64,000 nucleotides of DNA from NCBI GenBank assembly GCA_012960305.1, contig DUBM01000014.1, forward strand, positions 372,001 through 436,000. The letters run 5' to 3'. Positions 37,515-47,400 of the stretch are shown here, in pieces. The notes beneath the pieces were generated by a model that had not been told where the DNA came from, did no database searches, and worked only from the letters and a program-made list of their open reading frames with translations. Source of the stretch: Gammaproteobacteria bacterium (GTDB lineage: Bacteria > Pseudomonadota > Gammaproteobacteria > Pseudomonadales > Pseudohongiellaceae). Numbering within the stretch: position 1 is the first letter of the stretch; every line of letters starts with the position of its first letter. A program made the translations under genes and the position numbers.

Positions 37515-39464
37515 TTAAACTGTCTTCCGCCTTTGTCCTCTTAGATAACCCATCAAGAGTAATAACAAAGTGAGCAAGACTGGAATTAAAGCTGTATTAA
37601 TCGCCTTTAGGTTTGATCCAAGCCGCTCGATATCCTCGGTCAGCTGATACTGTACTTCACGCAATCGCCGGCGAGTGTCGAGTAATTCGGCATTGAACCG
37701 ATCAACTTCAGCCTGAATTTCAGGAGAAATCTGTCCGATTGGCTGACCATCTTCTGCTTGATTGAGCTCTGCCAGTGATGCTTCGGTTTCGGCAAGGCTA
37801 TCGAGCAGTTCCGCTTCTTCACTTCTGAGTCGGTCATCTGCAGTTCTTTGCAAATTTACCACTCGAGTAAAGGGTCGTGAATATCTACCGCGGCTGCGTA
37901 TACTCGCGAGTTCAGCGCCACCACTCAGATTGTCTAAACCATTGAAGACCATATCGCCATTGTTAGCAAAAGGTTGCGGAATCCGCTGTCCTAGAAATTG
38001 AGCAACTTGAACCCACATACGATCACTCAATAGGTCTGTATCAGCAAAAACCAATAAATTAACTTCTGCATTGGAGCTGGCAATATGAGGAGTTTCAGCT
38101 TCCTCTTCAATCACCTCTGCAGTTTCTAAAGCGCCTGTTTCCGCATCATCCGTGGGATTTTCATCAACTACGACTGCAGGCCTACCATCCGGGAATGCAC
38201 TTTCGATCATTCCACTAATTCTTGCAGCGACAACATAACTTTCTTCTGTGGCAGCAAACTCATCAAATAGTATTGAAGGGTCCATTACATTTTCTAACAA
38301 GGCGCTTTCCATAAGCATGGAATCGACAGAAGACTGCATGAGTGGCTCAAACCGAGTACTTGCTCCTGCGGCCTGGCTAATGGCACCGCTTGAAGCCAGA
38401 TAAACTGTTTCAAGGCGATTAGTAATAATGTCGCTTTCTGCCATATTTGCACGCTGAACTCCGATCATCCCCAAATGTGGAACAGGTCTACCGCTGGCTC
38501 CCATGGTGACACGCATGGCAAGCTCATTGTCAGCCAATACTTTACTTGGGTCATATTGAACTCCCCAAGCATTCAGTAAGTCTGGAAGATCAGAACTCAT
38601 ACCGGCAGGGATCAAAGCACCCTGCGGTGATCGCATAACTAAGGTCTCAGCATTCGGATCAAGGAAAACAATTGCCTTACCACCACGCAGAACATGTTGA
38701 TCAATAGCATAGCGTAATTGCTCTGATAAGCCCTGTGGGTGAACAATCATTAGGATATCAATGTTGTCATCGATGGAATCGCCAGTGATGTCGACTCGAC
38801 TAACTTCATAAAGCTGACGAATGATATCCATTATCATCCAAGCAGGAGTCGCTTGACCAACACTGGGGTCGAAACCACCATCTATATCCAACTCAGTAAT
38901 TAGACCTATAACTTGTAGATCAGGGTTTGCCACCTTGGTGATCATTTTCATAAATTCATATTCGAGAAATTCTTCCTGGTCTGGTCGAATCAGAGGCAAG
39001 GTTTCAGCTATTGATAACCTTAACGGATTGTTAGTACTACCGCCTGTACTGACAACAAGACCGAAATAGATCTGCCGCCCGCCTTGGGTTACCGGCACCG
39101 CTTGAATACCGTATTGAGTTGCCAGGTCTTCATCTACGGAAAAAGGCTCTGGGTCGATAATATTGAGAGTTAAACGCCCATTACTAGCCAGTACAATTTC
39201 ACGGAGGAGTTCTTGAACTCGAGTACCGTAGCTGCGTATTTGCGGAATATCCTCTGTGGCACTTTCAGAATAAAAAAAATTTAGCTCTAAAGGCTCTCCC
39301 AGATTGCTAACGATACTTCGAGTTCCCTCAGAGAGAGAATATAAATTATCCTCGGTTAAATCGATTCGCAGACTCGGCAACATAGTAATAATAGCAACCG
39401 AAAAAACAAGTCCTACTGCTATTACTATTAATCCAGCGGAGGAAGAAAGTGATTTAATATTCAT
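37515..39464 (-). CDS. GldG-like ABC transporter accessory protein
   Basis: A 649-residue protein with an N-terminal membrane helix (LIVIAVGLVFSVAIITMLP), a large periplasmic ABC_transp_aux (DUF4350/GldG-like) domain, a coiled coil near 555-615 and a C-terminal helix (ALIPVLLTLLLLLMGYLRG). In Bacteroidetes GldA/F/G serve gliding; in proteobacteria the same set is an uncharacterised exporter. It is the last gene of a three-gene operon, 14 bases after the permease. Confidence 0.85.
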   Translation of the reverse strand: MNIKSLSSSAGLIVIAVGLVFSVAIITMLPSLRIDLTEDNLYSLSEGTRSIVSNLGEPLELNFFYSESATEDIPQIRSYGTRVQELLREIVLASNGRLTLNIIDPEPFSVDEDLATQYGIQAVPVTQGGRQIYFGLVVSTGGSTNNPLRLSIAETLPLIRPDQEEFLEYEFMKMITKVANPDLQVIGLITELDIDGGFDPSVGQATPAWMIMDIIRQLYEVSRVDITGDSIDDNIDILMIVHPQGLSEQLRYAIDQHVLRGGKAIVFLDPNAETLVMRSPQGALIPAGMSSDLPDLLNAWGVQYDPSKVLADNELAMRVTMGASGRPVPHLGMIGVQRANMAESDIITNRLETVYLASSGAISQAAGASTRFEPLMQSSVDSMLMESALLENVMDPSILFDEFAATEESYVVAARISGMIESAFPDGRPAVVVDENPTDDAETGALETAEVIEEEAETPHIASSNAEVNLLVFADTDLLSDRMWVQVAQFLGQRIPQPFANNGDMVFNGLDNLSGGAELASIRSRGRYSRPFTRVVNLQRTADDRLRSEEAELLDSLAETEASLAELNQAEDGQPIGQISPEIQAEVDRFNAELLDTRRRLREVQYQLTEDIERLGSNLKAINTALIPVLLTLLLLLMGYLRGQRRKTV

Positions 39465-39478
39465 AGTCAGATTCCTCC

Positions 39479-40213
39479 TTAATTAGCTTTCTTGATTTCG
39501 ATTACGATTGCGCTGGCAAATAGCCAGGCAGCAATAAAGACAGCGAAGAACAAGACATCTCTAATGTCCAACACTCCTTTTGCAATTGAGTCGTAGTGTG
39601 TAAGAAAACCCATAGCAGATAATGCATCGACGATAACTTGCGGCAACCATTCAGGAAATGCTTCCAACAAAATTGGCGAGCCCATGATGACAAACACAAA
39701 GCAAATGCTAACCGTCAAAATGAAAGCAATAACTGAATTTTTCGTGGCTGCTGACATACAAGAACCGATAGCAAGAAAACCTCCCGCCATAAACCAACTT
39801 CCTATGTAGGCAGTTAGAATGACTCCATTATCTGGGTCGCCGAGATAATTGACTGTCAGCCAAATTGGAAATGTCAGCAGCAAAGCGATTCCTGTTAATG
39901 CCCAGGCTGCGAAAAATTTCCCAAGTACAGCATCAGACAATCTGACCGGCAGAGTCATCAGGAGCTCGATAGTTCCAGTCTTGCGCTCATCCGCCCATAA
40001 CGTCATTGCGATAGCGGGCACCATAAATAAATATAACCATGGATGAAAACTAAAAAATGGTAATAGATCAGCCTGACCTCTGAGGTAGAAACCTCCTAGG
40101 TCAAAAGTGAAAATTCCATTGGATATTAAAAATATAACAATAAAAATGTAGGCAAGCGGCGTTGCAAAATAACTCATCAATTCGCGCTTAAATATTATGC
40201 CAAAATTATCCAT
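39479..40213 (-). CDS. ABC-2 type permease (GldF-like)
   Basis: A 244-residue membrane protein with about six hydrophobic helices. It opens FGIIFKRELMSYFATPLAYIFIVIF, typical of ABC-2 permeases next to GldG-like genes, and has the ADERKTGTIELLMTLPV cytoplasmic loop characteristic of the family. It sits two bases after the ATPase gene. Exported substrate is unknown. Confidence 0.9.
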   Translation of the reverse strand: MDNFGIIFKRELMSYFATPLAYIFIVIFLISNGIFTFDLGGFYLRGQADLLPFFSFHPWLYLFMVPAIAMTLWADERKTGTIELLMTLPVRLSDAVLGKFFAAWALTGIALLLTFPIWLTVNYLGDPDNGVILTAYIGSWFMAGGFLAIGSCMSAATKNSVIAFILTVSICFVFVIMGSPILLEAFPEWLPQVIVDALSAMGFLTHYDSIAKGVLDIRDVLFFAVFIAAWLFASAIVIEIKKAN

Positions 40214-40215
40214 GA

Positions 40216-41145
40216 TCAGACCTCACCTCCCTGCGTCACTGTTCTAAAAACATCTTCCAATTGTCCACGGCTTACGTGAAATTCTGTAACTGGCCAATTC
40301 TTAGACTGTGCTATTTCGGATACTTGAGTGAAGATCGGCTTCCCCTTTCCAGATAAAATCGTATAAGAAAATTCTTCTTCCTGATCTTGCTCCACTAAAC
40401 CGACACCAGCTACTTCGGATAAGTCAGCGGCAAGATCATAATCACTAGTTAGCCTGACACTTACAGCGTGGTGATATTTCGATTGCGCCTCTAAATCTGC
40501 TGGAGTGCTATCGGCAACAATTTTCCCTTCAGAAATAATTATGGCTCGGGTACAGACCGCTGTTACTTCCTCCAGTATGTGGGTCGAAATAATCACGATC
40601 TTATCTCGAGCGAGATTCTTTATTAGTTGTCTTACATGATGTTTTTGGTTGGGATCCAAGCCGTCTGTTGGCTCGTCGAGAATCAATACCTTAGGGTCAT
40701 GCATAATTGCCTGTGCCAAGCCAACCCTTCTTCTAAATCCCTTGGATAATGTATCAATAATCTGATGCTGTACTGACCCCAACTTAACTTCATGAATCAC
40801 ATGCTGAACTTTCTCCGCAATGTCATTGCCCCGAAATCCTCTAACCTGGGCGATGAAATTGAGAAACTGCAGAGTTGTCATATCTCCATATGAGGGAGCT
40901 CCCTCGGGGAGGTAACCAATTAAGGTCTTAGCTTCGATAGGGTTTTGCGTTATGTCATAGCCATCGATAGTAACTGAGCCAGAAGAAGGCGATAGAAAGC
41001 CAGTAATCACTTTCATGGTGGTAGATTTTCCGGCTCCATTGGGTCCAAGAAAACCGAGCACCTCACCTTCTTCTACATTGAAGCTAAGGTCATCTATAGC
41101 AGTAAATTGATCAAATCTCTTGGATAAATCTTTAATTTTAATCAT
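40216..41145 (-). CDS. ABC transporter ATPase (GldA/NatA-like)
   Basis: The ATPase of the exporter, 309 residues from the preferred ATG at 41145 (open ten codons further). Walker A is GPNGAGKS, the signature is LSKGFRRRVGLAQA, Walker B is VLILDEPTDGLDPNQ, and the H-loop lies in ISTHILEEV. A C-terminal regulatory extension of about 90 residues follows, common in this subfamily. First gene of the operon. Confidence 0.92.
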   Translation of the reverse strand: MIKIKDLSKRFDQFTAIDDLSFNVEEGEVLGFLGPNGAGKSTTMKVITGFLSPSSGSVTIDGYDITQNPIEAKTLIGYLPEGAPSYGDMTTLQFLNFIAQVRGFRGNDIAEKVQHVIHEVKLGSVQHQIIDTLSKGFRRRVGLAQAIMHDPKVLILDEPTDGLDPNQKHHVRQLIKNLARDKIVIISTHILEEVTAVCTRAIIISEGKIVADSTPADLEAQSKYHHAVSVRLTSDYDLAADLSEVAGVGLVEQDQEEEFSYTILSGKGKPIFTQVSEIAQSKNWPVTEFHVSRGQLEDVFRTVTQGGEV

Positions 41146-41400
41146 TTTCTTTTTGTTCCTAAAACAGTTTGACACTTACACTTCAAATTGCGGTCAAACC
41201 TCGAATCACGGGATGTCAGCCGCACAATGTGATGGGCAAATATATGCGCCCTGTCTACAATTTTCAAGATTCTTCGTGAACTGAGGCAATTTCTACGTTA
41301 TCAGCAGCCTAGCGAGCGGTATAAACAATTCGTTCTGTGTTTATGCTGTACCTAGAGGTATAATTGCCTGCTTCCGAACCGGTCAAATTGGACGTTTCCA

Positions 41401-41520
41401 ATGCGTAAGCTAAACTGCCTTCTAGCGATAACACTCTTGAGCCTCAGTCTAACCCATTGTGGCCAAAAAGGTGCCCTAACTGAGCCTGAGCAAACCTCGT
41501 TTACAACGGTGTTCAAATAG
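41401..41520 (+). CDS. lptM: LPS-assembly lipoprotein LptM (YifL family)
   Basis: A 39-residue lipoprotein: a short signal peptide MRKLNCLLAITLLSLSL, a lipobox ending THC (Cys20), then GQKGALTEPE. The CGQKGxL motif right after the lipidated Cys is the LptM hallmark. In E. coli LptM helps mature the LptDE translocon by aiding correct disulfides in LptD. Its place just before lysA and dapF is the conserved gammaproteobacterial context (yifL-dapF in E. coli). Confidence 0.9.
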   Translation: MRKLNCLLAITLLSLSLTHCGQKGALTEPEQTSFTTVFK

Positions 41521-41568
41521 TCCTGACAACAATTTGGGATTCTGACTTTTTAAATTGAATGATAAGCA

Positions 41569-42816
41569 ATGGATCACTTTAATTACCAAGGCAATTCCCT
41601 GTTTGCTGAAGAAGCATCAGTGGCTGATATTGCCGCAGAGCATGGCACGCCCTGCTTCATATACTCCCGCGCCACTCTAGAAAGACACTATTGGGCGTAT
41701 GAAGAGGCGCTAGCAGAACTTCCAAATATGATTTGCTTCGCCGTAAAAGCAAATTCGAATTTGGCAGTGCTTAATGTCCTGGCTCGCCTGGGCGCGGGTT
41801 TCGATATAGTTTCTGCTGGGGAGCTAGATCGAGTGATCGCTGCAGGAGGTGACCCCGCTCGAGTCATATTCTCAGGGCTGGGCAAGAAATCTGAAGAAAT
41901 CGAAAAGGCTCTCGATGCCAATATTTATTGCTTCAATATAGAGTCTGCAGCGGAGTTGGAACGAATTAATTCCATCGCAGTTGCCAAAGGATGCCTTGCT
42001 CCAATTTCAATTCGCGTGAATCCCGACGTGGATGCACAAACTCATCCCTATATTTCAACTGGATTGGAAGAGAACAAATTTGGCATCGCCAGCGATCAAG
42101 CAATGGATGTATATCGTGATGCTGCGACTATGCCAGGGATTAAAGTCATGGGTATCGATTGCCATATCGGCTCGCAATTAACTAGTACTGAACCTTTTCT
42201 AGATGCAATAGATCGACTATTACAAATGATTGATGACCTGGCAGCGGAGGGTATCAAGTTGCATCATCTCGATATGGGTGGCGGCCTAGGAGTGACCTAC
42301 GATCAAGAACAGCCTCCCTTACCTTCGGATTTAATTGCGGCCGTTAAAACTCGCTTTCAGGATAGAGTTTTGAGCCTACTGGTTGAGCCGGGTAGATCCA
42401 TCTCAGCGAATGCTGGAATCTTTGTAACCAAGGTCGAATATTTGAAGTGCAACGAGCATAAGAATTTCGCCATAGTCGACGGCGCCATGAATGATTTGAT
42501 CCGACCGGCTTTGTACAATGCGTGGCAGGAGATCGTGCCGGTTCAAAAAAGAGACGGCGAAGCTAAGCAGTATGACGTTGTCGGGCCAGTCTGTGAATCT
42601 GCAGATTTTTTGGGCAAGGAAAGAGATCTAAACATTGAGGCAGATGATTTATTGGCGGTTAGGTCATCGGGTGCTTACTGCTTTGTAATGAGTAGCAACT
42701 ACAACACCCGGTCGCGTGCTCCTGAATTGATGGTCGATGGCAGAGATACCCATGTAGTGCGTGCCAGAGAAACGGTATCCTATCAATTAGAGCTTGAAAG
42801 GGTCTTACCTGACTAA
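41569..42816 (+). CDS. lysA: Diaminopimelate decarboxylase
   Basis: Last step of lysine synthesis, a PLP enzyme of alanine-racemase fold, 415 residues. Lys60 in CFAVKANSN forms the aldimine; HIGSQL, GGGLGVTY, EPGRSI and CESADFLGKER are the expected active-site segments, the Cys coming from the partner subunit. dapF follows 27 bases later; both draw on meso/LL-diaminopimelate. Confidence 0.96.
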   Translation: MDHFNYQGNSLFAEEASVADIAAEHGTPCFIYSRATLERHYWAYEEALAELPNMICFAVKANSNLAVLNVLARLGAGFDIVSAGELDRVIAAGGDPARVIFSGLGKKSEEIEKALDANIYCFNIESAAELERINSIAVAKGCLAPISIRVNPDVDAQTHPYISTGLEENKFGIASDQAMDVYRDAATMPGIKVMGIDCHIGSQLTSTEPFLDAIDRLLQMIDDLAAEGIKLHHLDMGGGLGVTYDQEQPPLPSDLIAAVKTRFQDRVLSLLVEPGRSISANAGIFVTKVEYLKCNEHKNFAIVDGAMNDLIRPALYNAWQEIVPVQKRDGEAKQYDVVGPVCESADFLGKERDLNIEADDLLAVRSSGAYCFVMSSNYNTRSRAPELMVDGRDTHVVRARETVSYQLELERVLPD

Positions 42817-42843
42817 TCTAGGTAAATAAGTCGATAAACGATT

Positions 42844-43686
42844 ATGCAAATACCATTTACAAAAATGCATGGGCTGGGAAACGACTTCATCGTTCTCGAT
42901 TTAGTTTCTAATTTTGTTACCTTAACTCCTGAGCAAATAAGAAGCCTCAGTGACAGACGATTTGGGATTGGTTTCGACCAGCTGTTGCAGGTAGAACCAC
43001 CTAATGAGGCCGAAATAGATTTCAATTACCGTATTTTCAATATGAATGGCGAGGAAGTTGAGCATTGTGGGAATGGTGCTCGATGTTTCGCTCGCTTTGT
43101 GAAAGACAAAGGATTGTCCGACAAAAACCCCCTAGTGGTTAAAACGCTAAATCGCATTCTCACCCTCGAGTTAGCAGAGAATGGCGAGGTAACTGTTGAT
43201 ATGGATAGACCTGTGTTTTCACCGCTTTCAATTCCTTTCAACAACGTCGAACAAAGCTCTGTTTATACCAGAACCCTAATTATCAATGGCGTTGAGCAAG
43301 ATATCGAATTCACCGCATTGTCTATGGGCAACCCTCATGCGGTAATAATAGTTGAGAATCTGGATAACACAGCCGTAAAAGATATTGGTGAAACACTCGG
43401 CAAGCACACGGATTTTCCAGAAGGTGTGAACGTGGGCTTCGTTCAAATTGAATCCAAAAATGAGATCAAATTGCGGGTGTTTGAACGGGGTGCAGGCGAG
43501 ACATTGGCATGCGGCACGGGGGCTTGCGCGGCGGCGGCGGCCGGTTGCTTAAGGGGTCTGTTAGGTGATACCGTCAAGGTGAATTTACTAGGTGGTCAAT
43601 TGACAATTAATTGGCAGCAAGGCGACTCTCCCGTTTTAATGACAGGCCCTGTTAAAACGGTTTATGAGGGGACAATTGAGCTATGA
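42844..43686 (+). CDS. dapF: Diaminopimelate epimerase
   Basis: Interconverts LL- and meso-diaminopimelate for lysine and peptidoglycan; 280 residues. The two catalytic cysteines are Cys75 (EHCGNGARC) and Cys223 (LACGTGACAA). The N-terminus FTKMHGLGNDFIV is typical. Its stop overlaps the next start by four bases. Confidence 0.97.
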   Translation: MQIPFTKMHGLGNDFIVLDLVSNFVTLTPEQIRSLSDRRFGIGFDQLLQVEPPNEAEIDFNYRIFNMNGEEVEHCGNGARCFARFVKDKGLSDKNPLVVKTLNRILTLELAENGEVTVDMDRPVFSPLSIPFNNVEQSSVYTRTLIINGVEQDIEFTALSMGNPHAVIIVENLDNTAVKDIGETLGKHTDFPEGVNVGFVQIESKNEIKLRVFERGAGETLACGTGACAAAAAGCLRGLLGDTVKVNLLGGQLTINWQQGDSPVLMTGPVKTVYEGTIEL

Positions 43687-44408
43687 GTACTGAAGTTTCA
43701 GCAGCCAAAGAAATTATCAAAACCAGTGACAATGAACTTGGTGCTGATCAGATCGCTGACTACCTAAGGAAGAATCCAGAATTTTTTATCGAGCAGGAAG
43801 GCTTGCTTGCAGATCTGTCTCTTCCCCATGAAAGCGGTAAAGCCATATCTTTGCTAGAACGACAAGTAACCATTTTAAGAGATCGCGGAATCGAAGCCCG
43901 ACAGAAGCTTAACAACTTATTAGAGAACGCCCGCAACAACGATCAACTTTTTGATACAACGCGAAACTTAGTGATGGCATTGCTACGAGCCAATAATCTA
44001 ACTGAAATTGTTGCAGTTGCACAAGAAAATTTATCTAATCATACAAATATAGATGCCTGTCAAATTATTCTAATCGAGCAGCCCCAACTCGATGTTTCGA
44101 ATGCTGTGAAAACTGATTCTGAGAAGAATTTGAAGACAGACTTCGCTGATGTCTTTAGATTAAAGCGCACTCACTGCGGGACTTTGACTCAGGATCAAAT
44201 TGATTATCTATTTGCTGATTCTGGAAAAAGTATTAGATCGACTGCCCTGTGCCCGGTAGTTAATAATAGTGAAGTGTTCGCACTATTAGCCTTTGGAAAC
44301 CAGGAAGAAAACTTCTTTAATATTAATTTGGACACTCTATTTCTGGATTTTATTGGACAAGTTGTCGGTGCTGTTTTTTATAGAATGCTGGCAGCGAATA
44401 GCAGCTAA
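43683..44408 (+). CDS. DUF484 family protein
   Basis: A 241-residue protein of the DUF484 family: N-terminal segment ADYLRKNPEFFIEQEGLLADL, a coiled-coil link SLLERQVTILRDR, then a GAF-like domain. In many gammaproteobacteria it lies between dapF and xerC; here it overlaps dapF (ATGA) but xerC does not follow, and a glycosyltransferase island begins instead. Function unknown. Confidence 0.88.
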   Translation: MSTEVSAAKEIIKTSDNELGADQIADYLRKNPEFFIEQEGLLADLSLPHESGKAISLLERQVTILRDRGIEARQKLNNLLENARNNDQLFDTTRNLVMALLRANNLTEIVAVAQENLSNHTNIDACQIILIEQPQLDVSNAVKTDSEKNLKTDFADVFRLKRTHCGTLTQDQIDYLFADSGKSIRSTALCPVVNNSEVFALLAFGNQEENFFNINLDTLFLDFIGQVVGAVFYRMLAANSS

Positions 44409-44457
44409 TCGAAACCAAAATTTACAAACGTGCAAACTACATTAATATTATTTCCTG

Positions 44458-47400
44458 ATGCCTAACGAAACCTCTGCCGAAGAGGCCCCTCTAGTCTCGA
44501 TTATTTGCCGAACAATCGGGCGCGCCGAATTAGAAAAAACTCTTAATTCAATCAGTAAGCAGACCCATCCTAACGTTGAATTAGTTCTCGTCGATGCTAG
44601 CGCAAAAGGCTTGCCCGCTATTGCTTCATCTTTTGAAGAAATCAATCTGAAGTTTGTAACTGCTGAAAACCCATTGACCAGACCCCAAGCTGCAAACGCC
44701 GGTCTAGATGCGGCAAGTGGTGATTTTCTAATGCTATTGGATGATGATGATTGGATAGCGGACGATCACCTTGAAGGCCTCGTGAAGTTTTCTGCGAATC
44801 ACCAAAATGCAAAAGCGGTATACAGTAGTACTCAGAAAACCACCCATCAGGGCGAGCCGTTGGAAGTGGTTTTTAGCCATGCCTTTGACCCTGTGCTGCT
44901 AATGCACGACAACTATATCCCCATCCATTCAATGCTTTTCCATAAATCCTTATTGGAACATGGCTGTCGGTTCGATGAGAATTTCGATATTTTTGAAGAC
45001 TGGGATTTTTGGTTGCAACTAAGCCAACACACTAACTTCAAGCATTTGGACAAAATAACAGCATTCTATCGAGAAGGCGGAAAATCAGAGACGGCCGGTG
45101 AAGATAGTCAGTCTCGCTATGACAATTCAGGGCTAGTAGGAAAAGGTAGGTCTGCACTATTTTCGAAGTGGCTAGAACGTTGGAATGGTTCGCAAATGAA
45201 CCAAGTACTTGGCGACATAGACCAGTCTTCGTTAATTGAAGCAACAACAATTTCTTTATATGAACTTCAGGAAATTAATCAACAGCAGGAACATCAGCTC
45301 CTAGCCATTAGTCAGGAACTCTCAACAACAAATCAGGAACTCTCAACAACAAATCAGGAACTCTTAACAACAATTTCAACACTTTCTGCTGCTTATAAAC
45401 AAATTGATGATCATAAAAAAGAGATCGATAACTTAAATAGTTACTTATCTGCTGCCTATAAAAAAATTGACGATCATCGAAAAGAGATGGATAACTTAAA
45501 TAATCACTTAAACGATGTTGATCAGAATTTGCGCCAGCATATTAAAAATGTTGAACAGAATTCACATCAGCATATTTCTGAATTGGAGAACCTGCTCAAC
45601 TCTATTAGAAGTTCATTAAGCTGGAAACTCATGTGGCCGTTTCGCAAACTCATGCGGATCTTGAAACGGCTTCTTGGTTCCGATGCTATGCCTAGAAATG
45701 CTGACTCAGATCAAAAAAAAAACATAGTAGCTAACATTGGCATGGTAAAACCAGATTCCCCTGGAAATACTATCCATCATTCCATCGATGACACTTTAAT
45801 GGTAAAACCAGATCCCCCTGGAAATACCATCCACAATTCCTTCGATGATACTCTACTGGTAAAACCAGATTCCCCTGGAAATACCATCCATCATTCCATC
45901 GACGACACTTTAATGGTAAAACCAGATTCCCCTGGAAATACCATCCACTATTCTATCGACGACACTCTACTGTGCTCCGGTTATCTGTACGTTCGGGGCT
46001 GGGCAGTCGCTTCGGCAGGCATATCATACATTCGAGTTATCGCTGGAAACGAATCAGCCCTTGCACACTACGGTCAAGAACGTAAAGACACTCAAGCTGT
46101 CTACCCTGACATTGCTAATAGTGATCGCTCAGGATTTGTCTTCTTTAAGAAAGTAGCTTCGATTGAAACCGTGCGCTTAGAATTTGGGGACAAGGCAGGG
46201 CAGTCTGTCCAGATAGAAACCAGCTATTCAGCATCGCTGACTCTACCAACCTTGTCTATGTACGCGGACTTTCTCAGATTAGACCATTCCATTCAGTATC
46301 AAATCTACCAAGCAAAACAAGAATTGACTAACCTAGATCAAAAATTTGAATCTTCTGTTTTTGCGTTTCAGCCACAGATTTCAGTAATAATCCCCATTTT
46401 TAATGTTGATCCAGCATGGTTAGATGCCTGCATTAACTCCATATTTGGACAGATATATGAGAATTGGGAACTCTGCTTGTACGACGACGCATCAACTAAT
46501 GAAGAGACTCTCGAGTGCCTAAGAAAATGGGCTGAACATGACTCGCGCATAAGCGTCACTTACGGCAAAGAGAATCTGCATATCTCTGGCGCTTCAAATA
46601 ATGCCTTAAAAATGGCCAATGGCGAATTCGTTGGTTTGATGGATAACGACGATGAGCTAACTAATGACGCTCTGTACCACGTGATAGATTTATTAAATAA
46701 TCACAGTGACGCTGACTATATCTACACAGACGAAGATAAAATTGACGAAGAAGGTGATTACTGCCAACCACATTTCAAACCGGGCTGGTCACTGGAATTG
46801 CTCGAATCCATGATGTATGTGGGGCACTTCAGCGTTATTCGAAAGTCTATATTGGAACAAGTAGGTGGCTTCCGAGAAGGTTTAGAGGGCAGTCAGGACT
46901 ACGATCTCGCTTTACGAATTGCGGAAATCAGCAATAATTTTTATCACATCCCCAAAATCCTTTATCACTGGAGGATAATACCTGGCAGTGTTTCGGGTGG
47001 TGGGGATGCAAAGCAATATGCCTACACCAGTGCGGTTAACGCACTAACTGAGCATGTCGCCAAAGAAAACCTTAACAATTCAGCAGAGACAACGAACTAC
47101 GCCGGTCTCTATAGAATTCGCCGTGAGTCGGGCAACCCCTCGGTCACCATCATAATTCCGTTTCATAACAAAGCTGAGATGACTATTGATTGTTTAAAAT
47201 CAATCAAAAATTCTAGCTACGATAACTACTCTATTTTCCTCATCTCTAACAATAGTTCGGATGATGAATTGAAGTTAGTGAAAAATTACATTGAGAATGA
47301 CGAACGTATCACTCTTGAGGAATATAATCATAAGTTCAACTGGGCGTCGATAAATAACTGGGCGGCGCAATGTTGTGAATCTGAATTTTTACTTTTCTTA

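Noticed and set aside
41169..41174. TTGACA as -35 for lptM-lysA
   Set aside because: No -10-like hexamer lies 16-18 bases downstream and it is more than 200 bases from lptM.
45742..45969. The 57-base repeats as a CRISPR-like array
   Set aside because: The repeats are contiguous without spacers and are translated in frame inside a glycosyltransferase.
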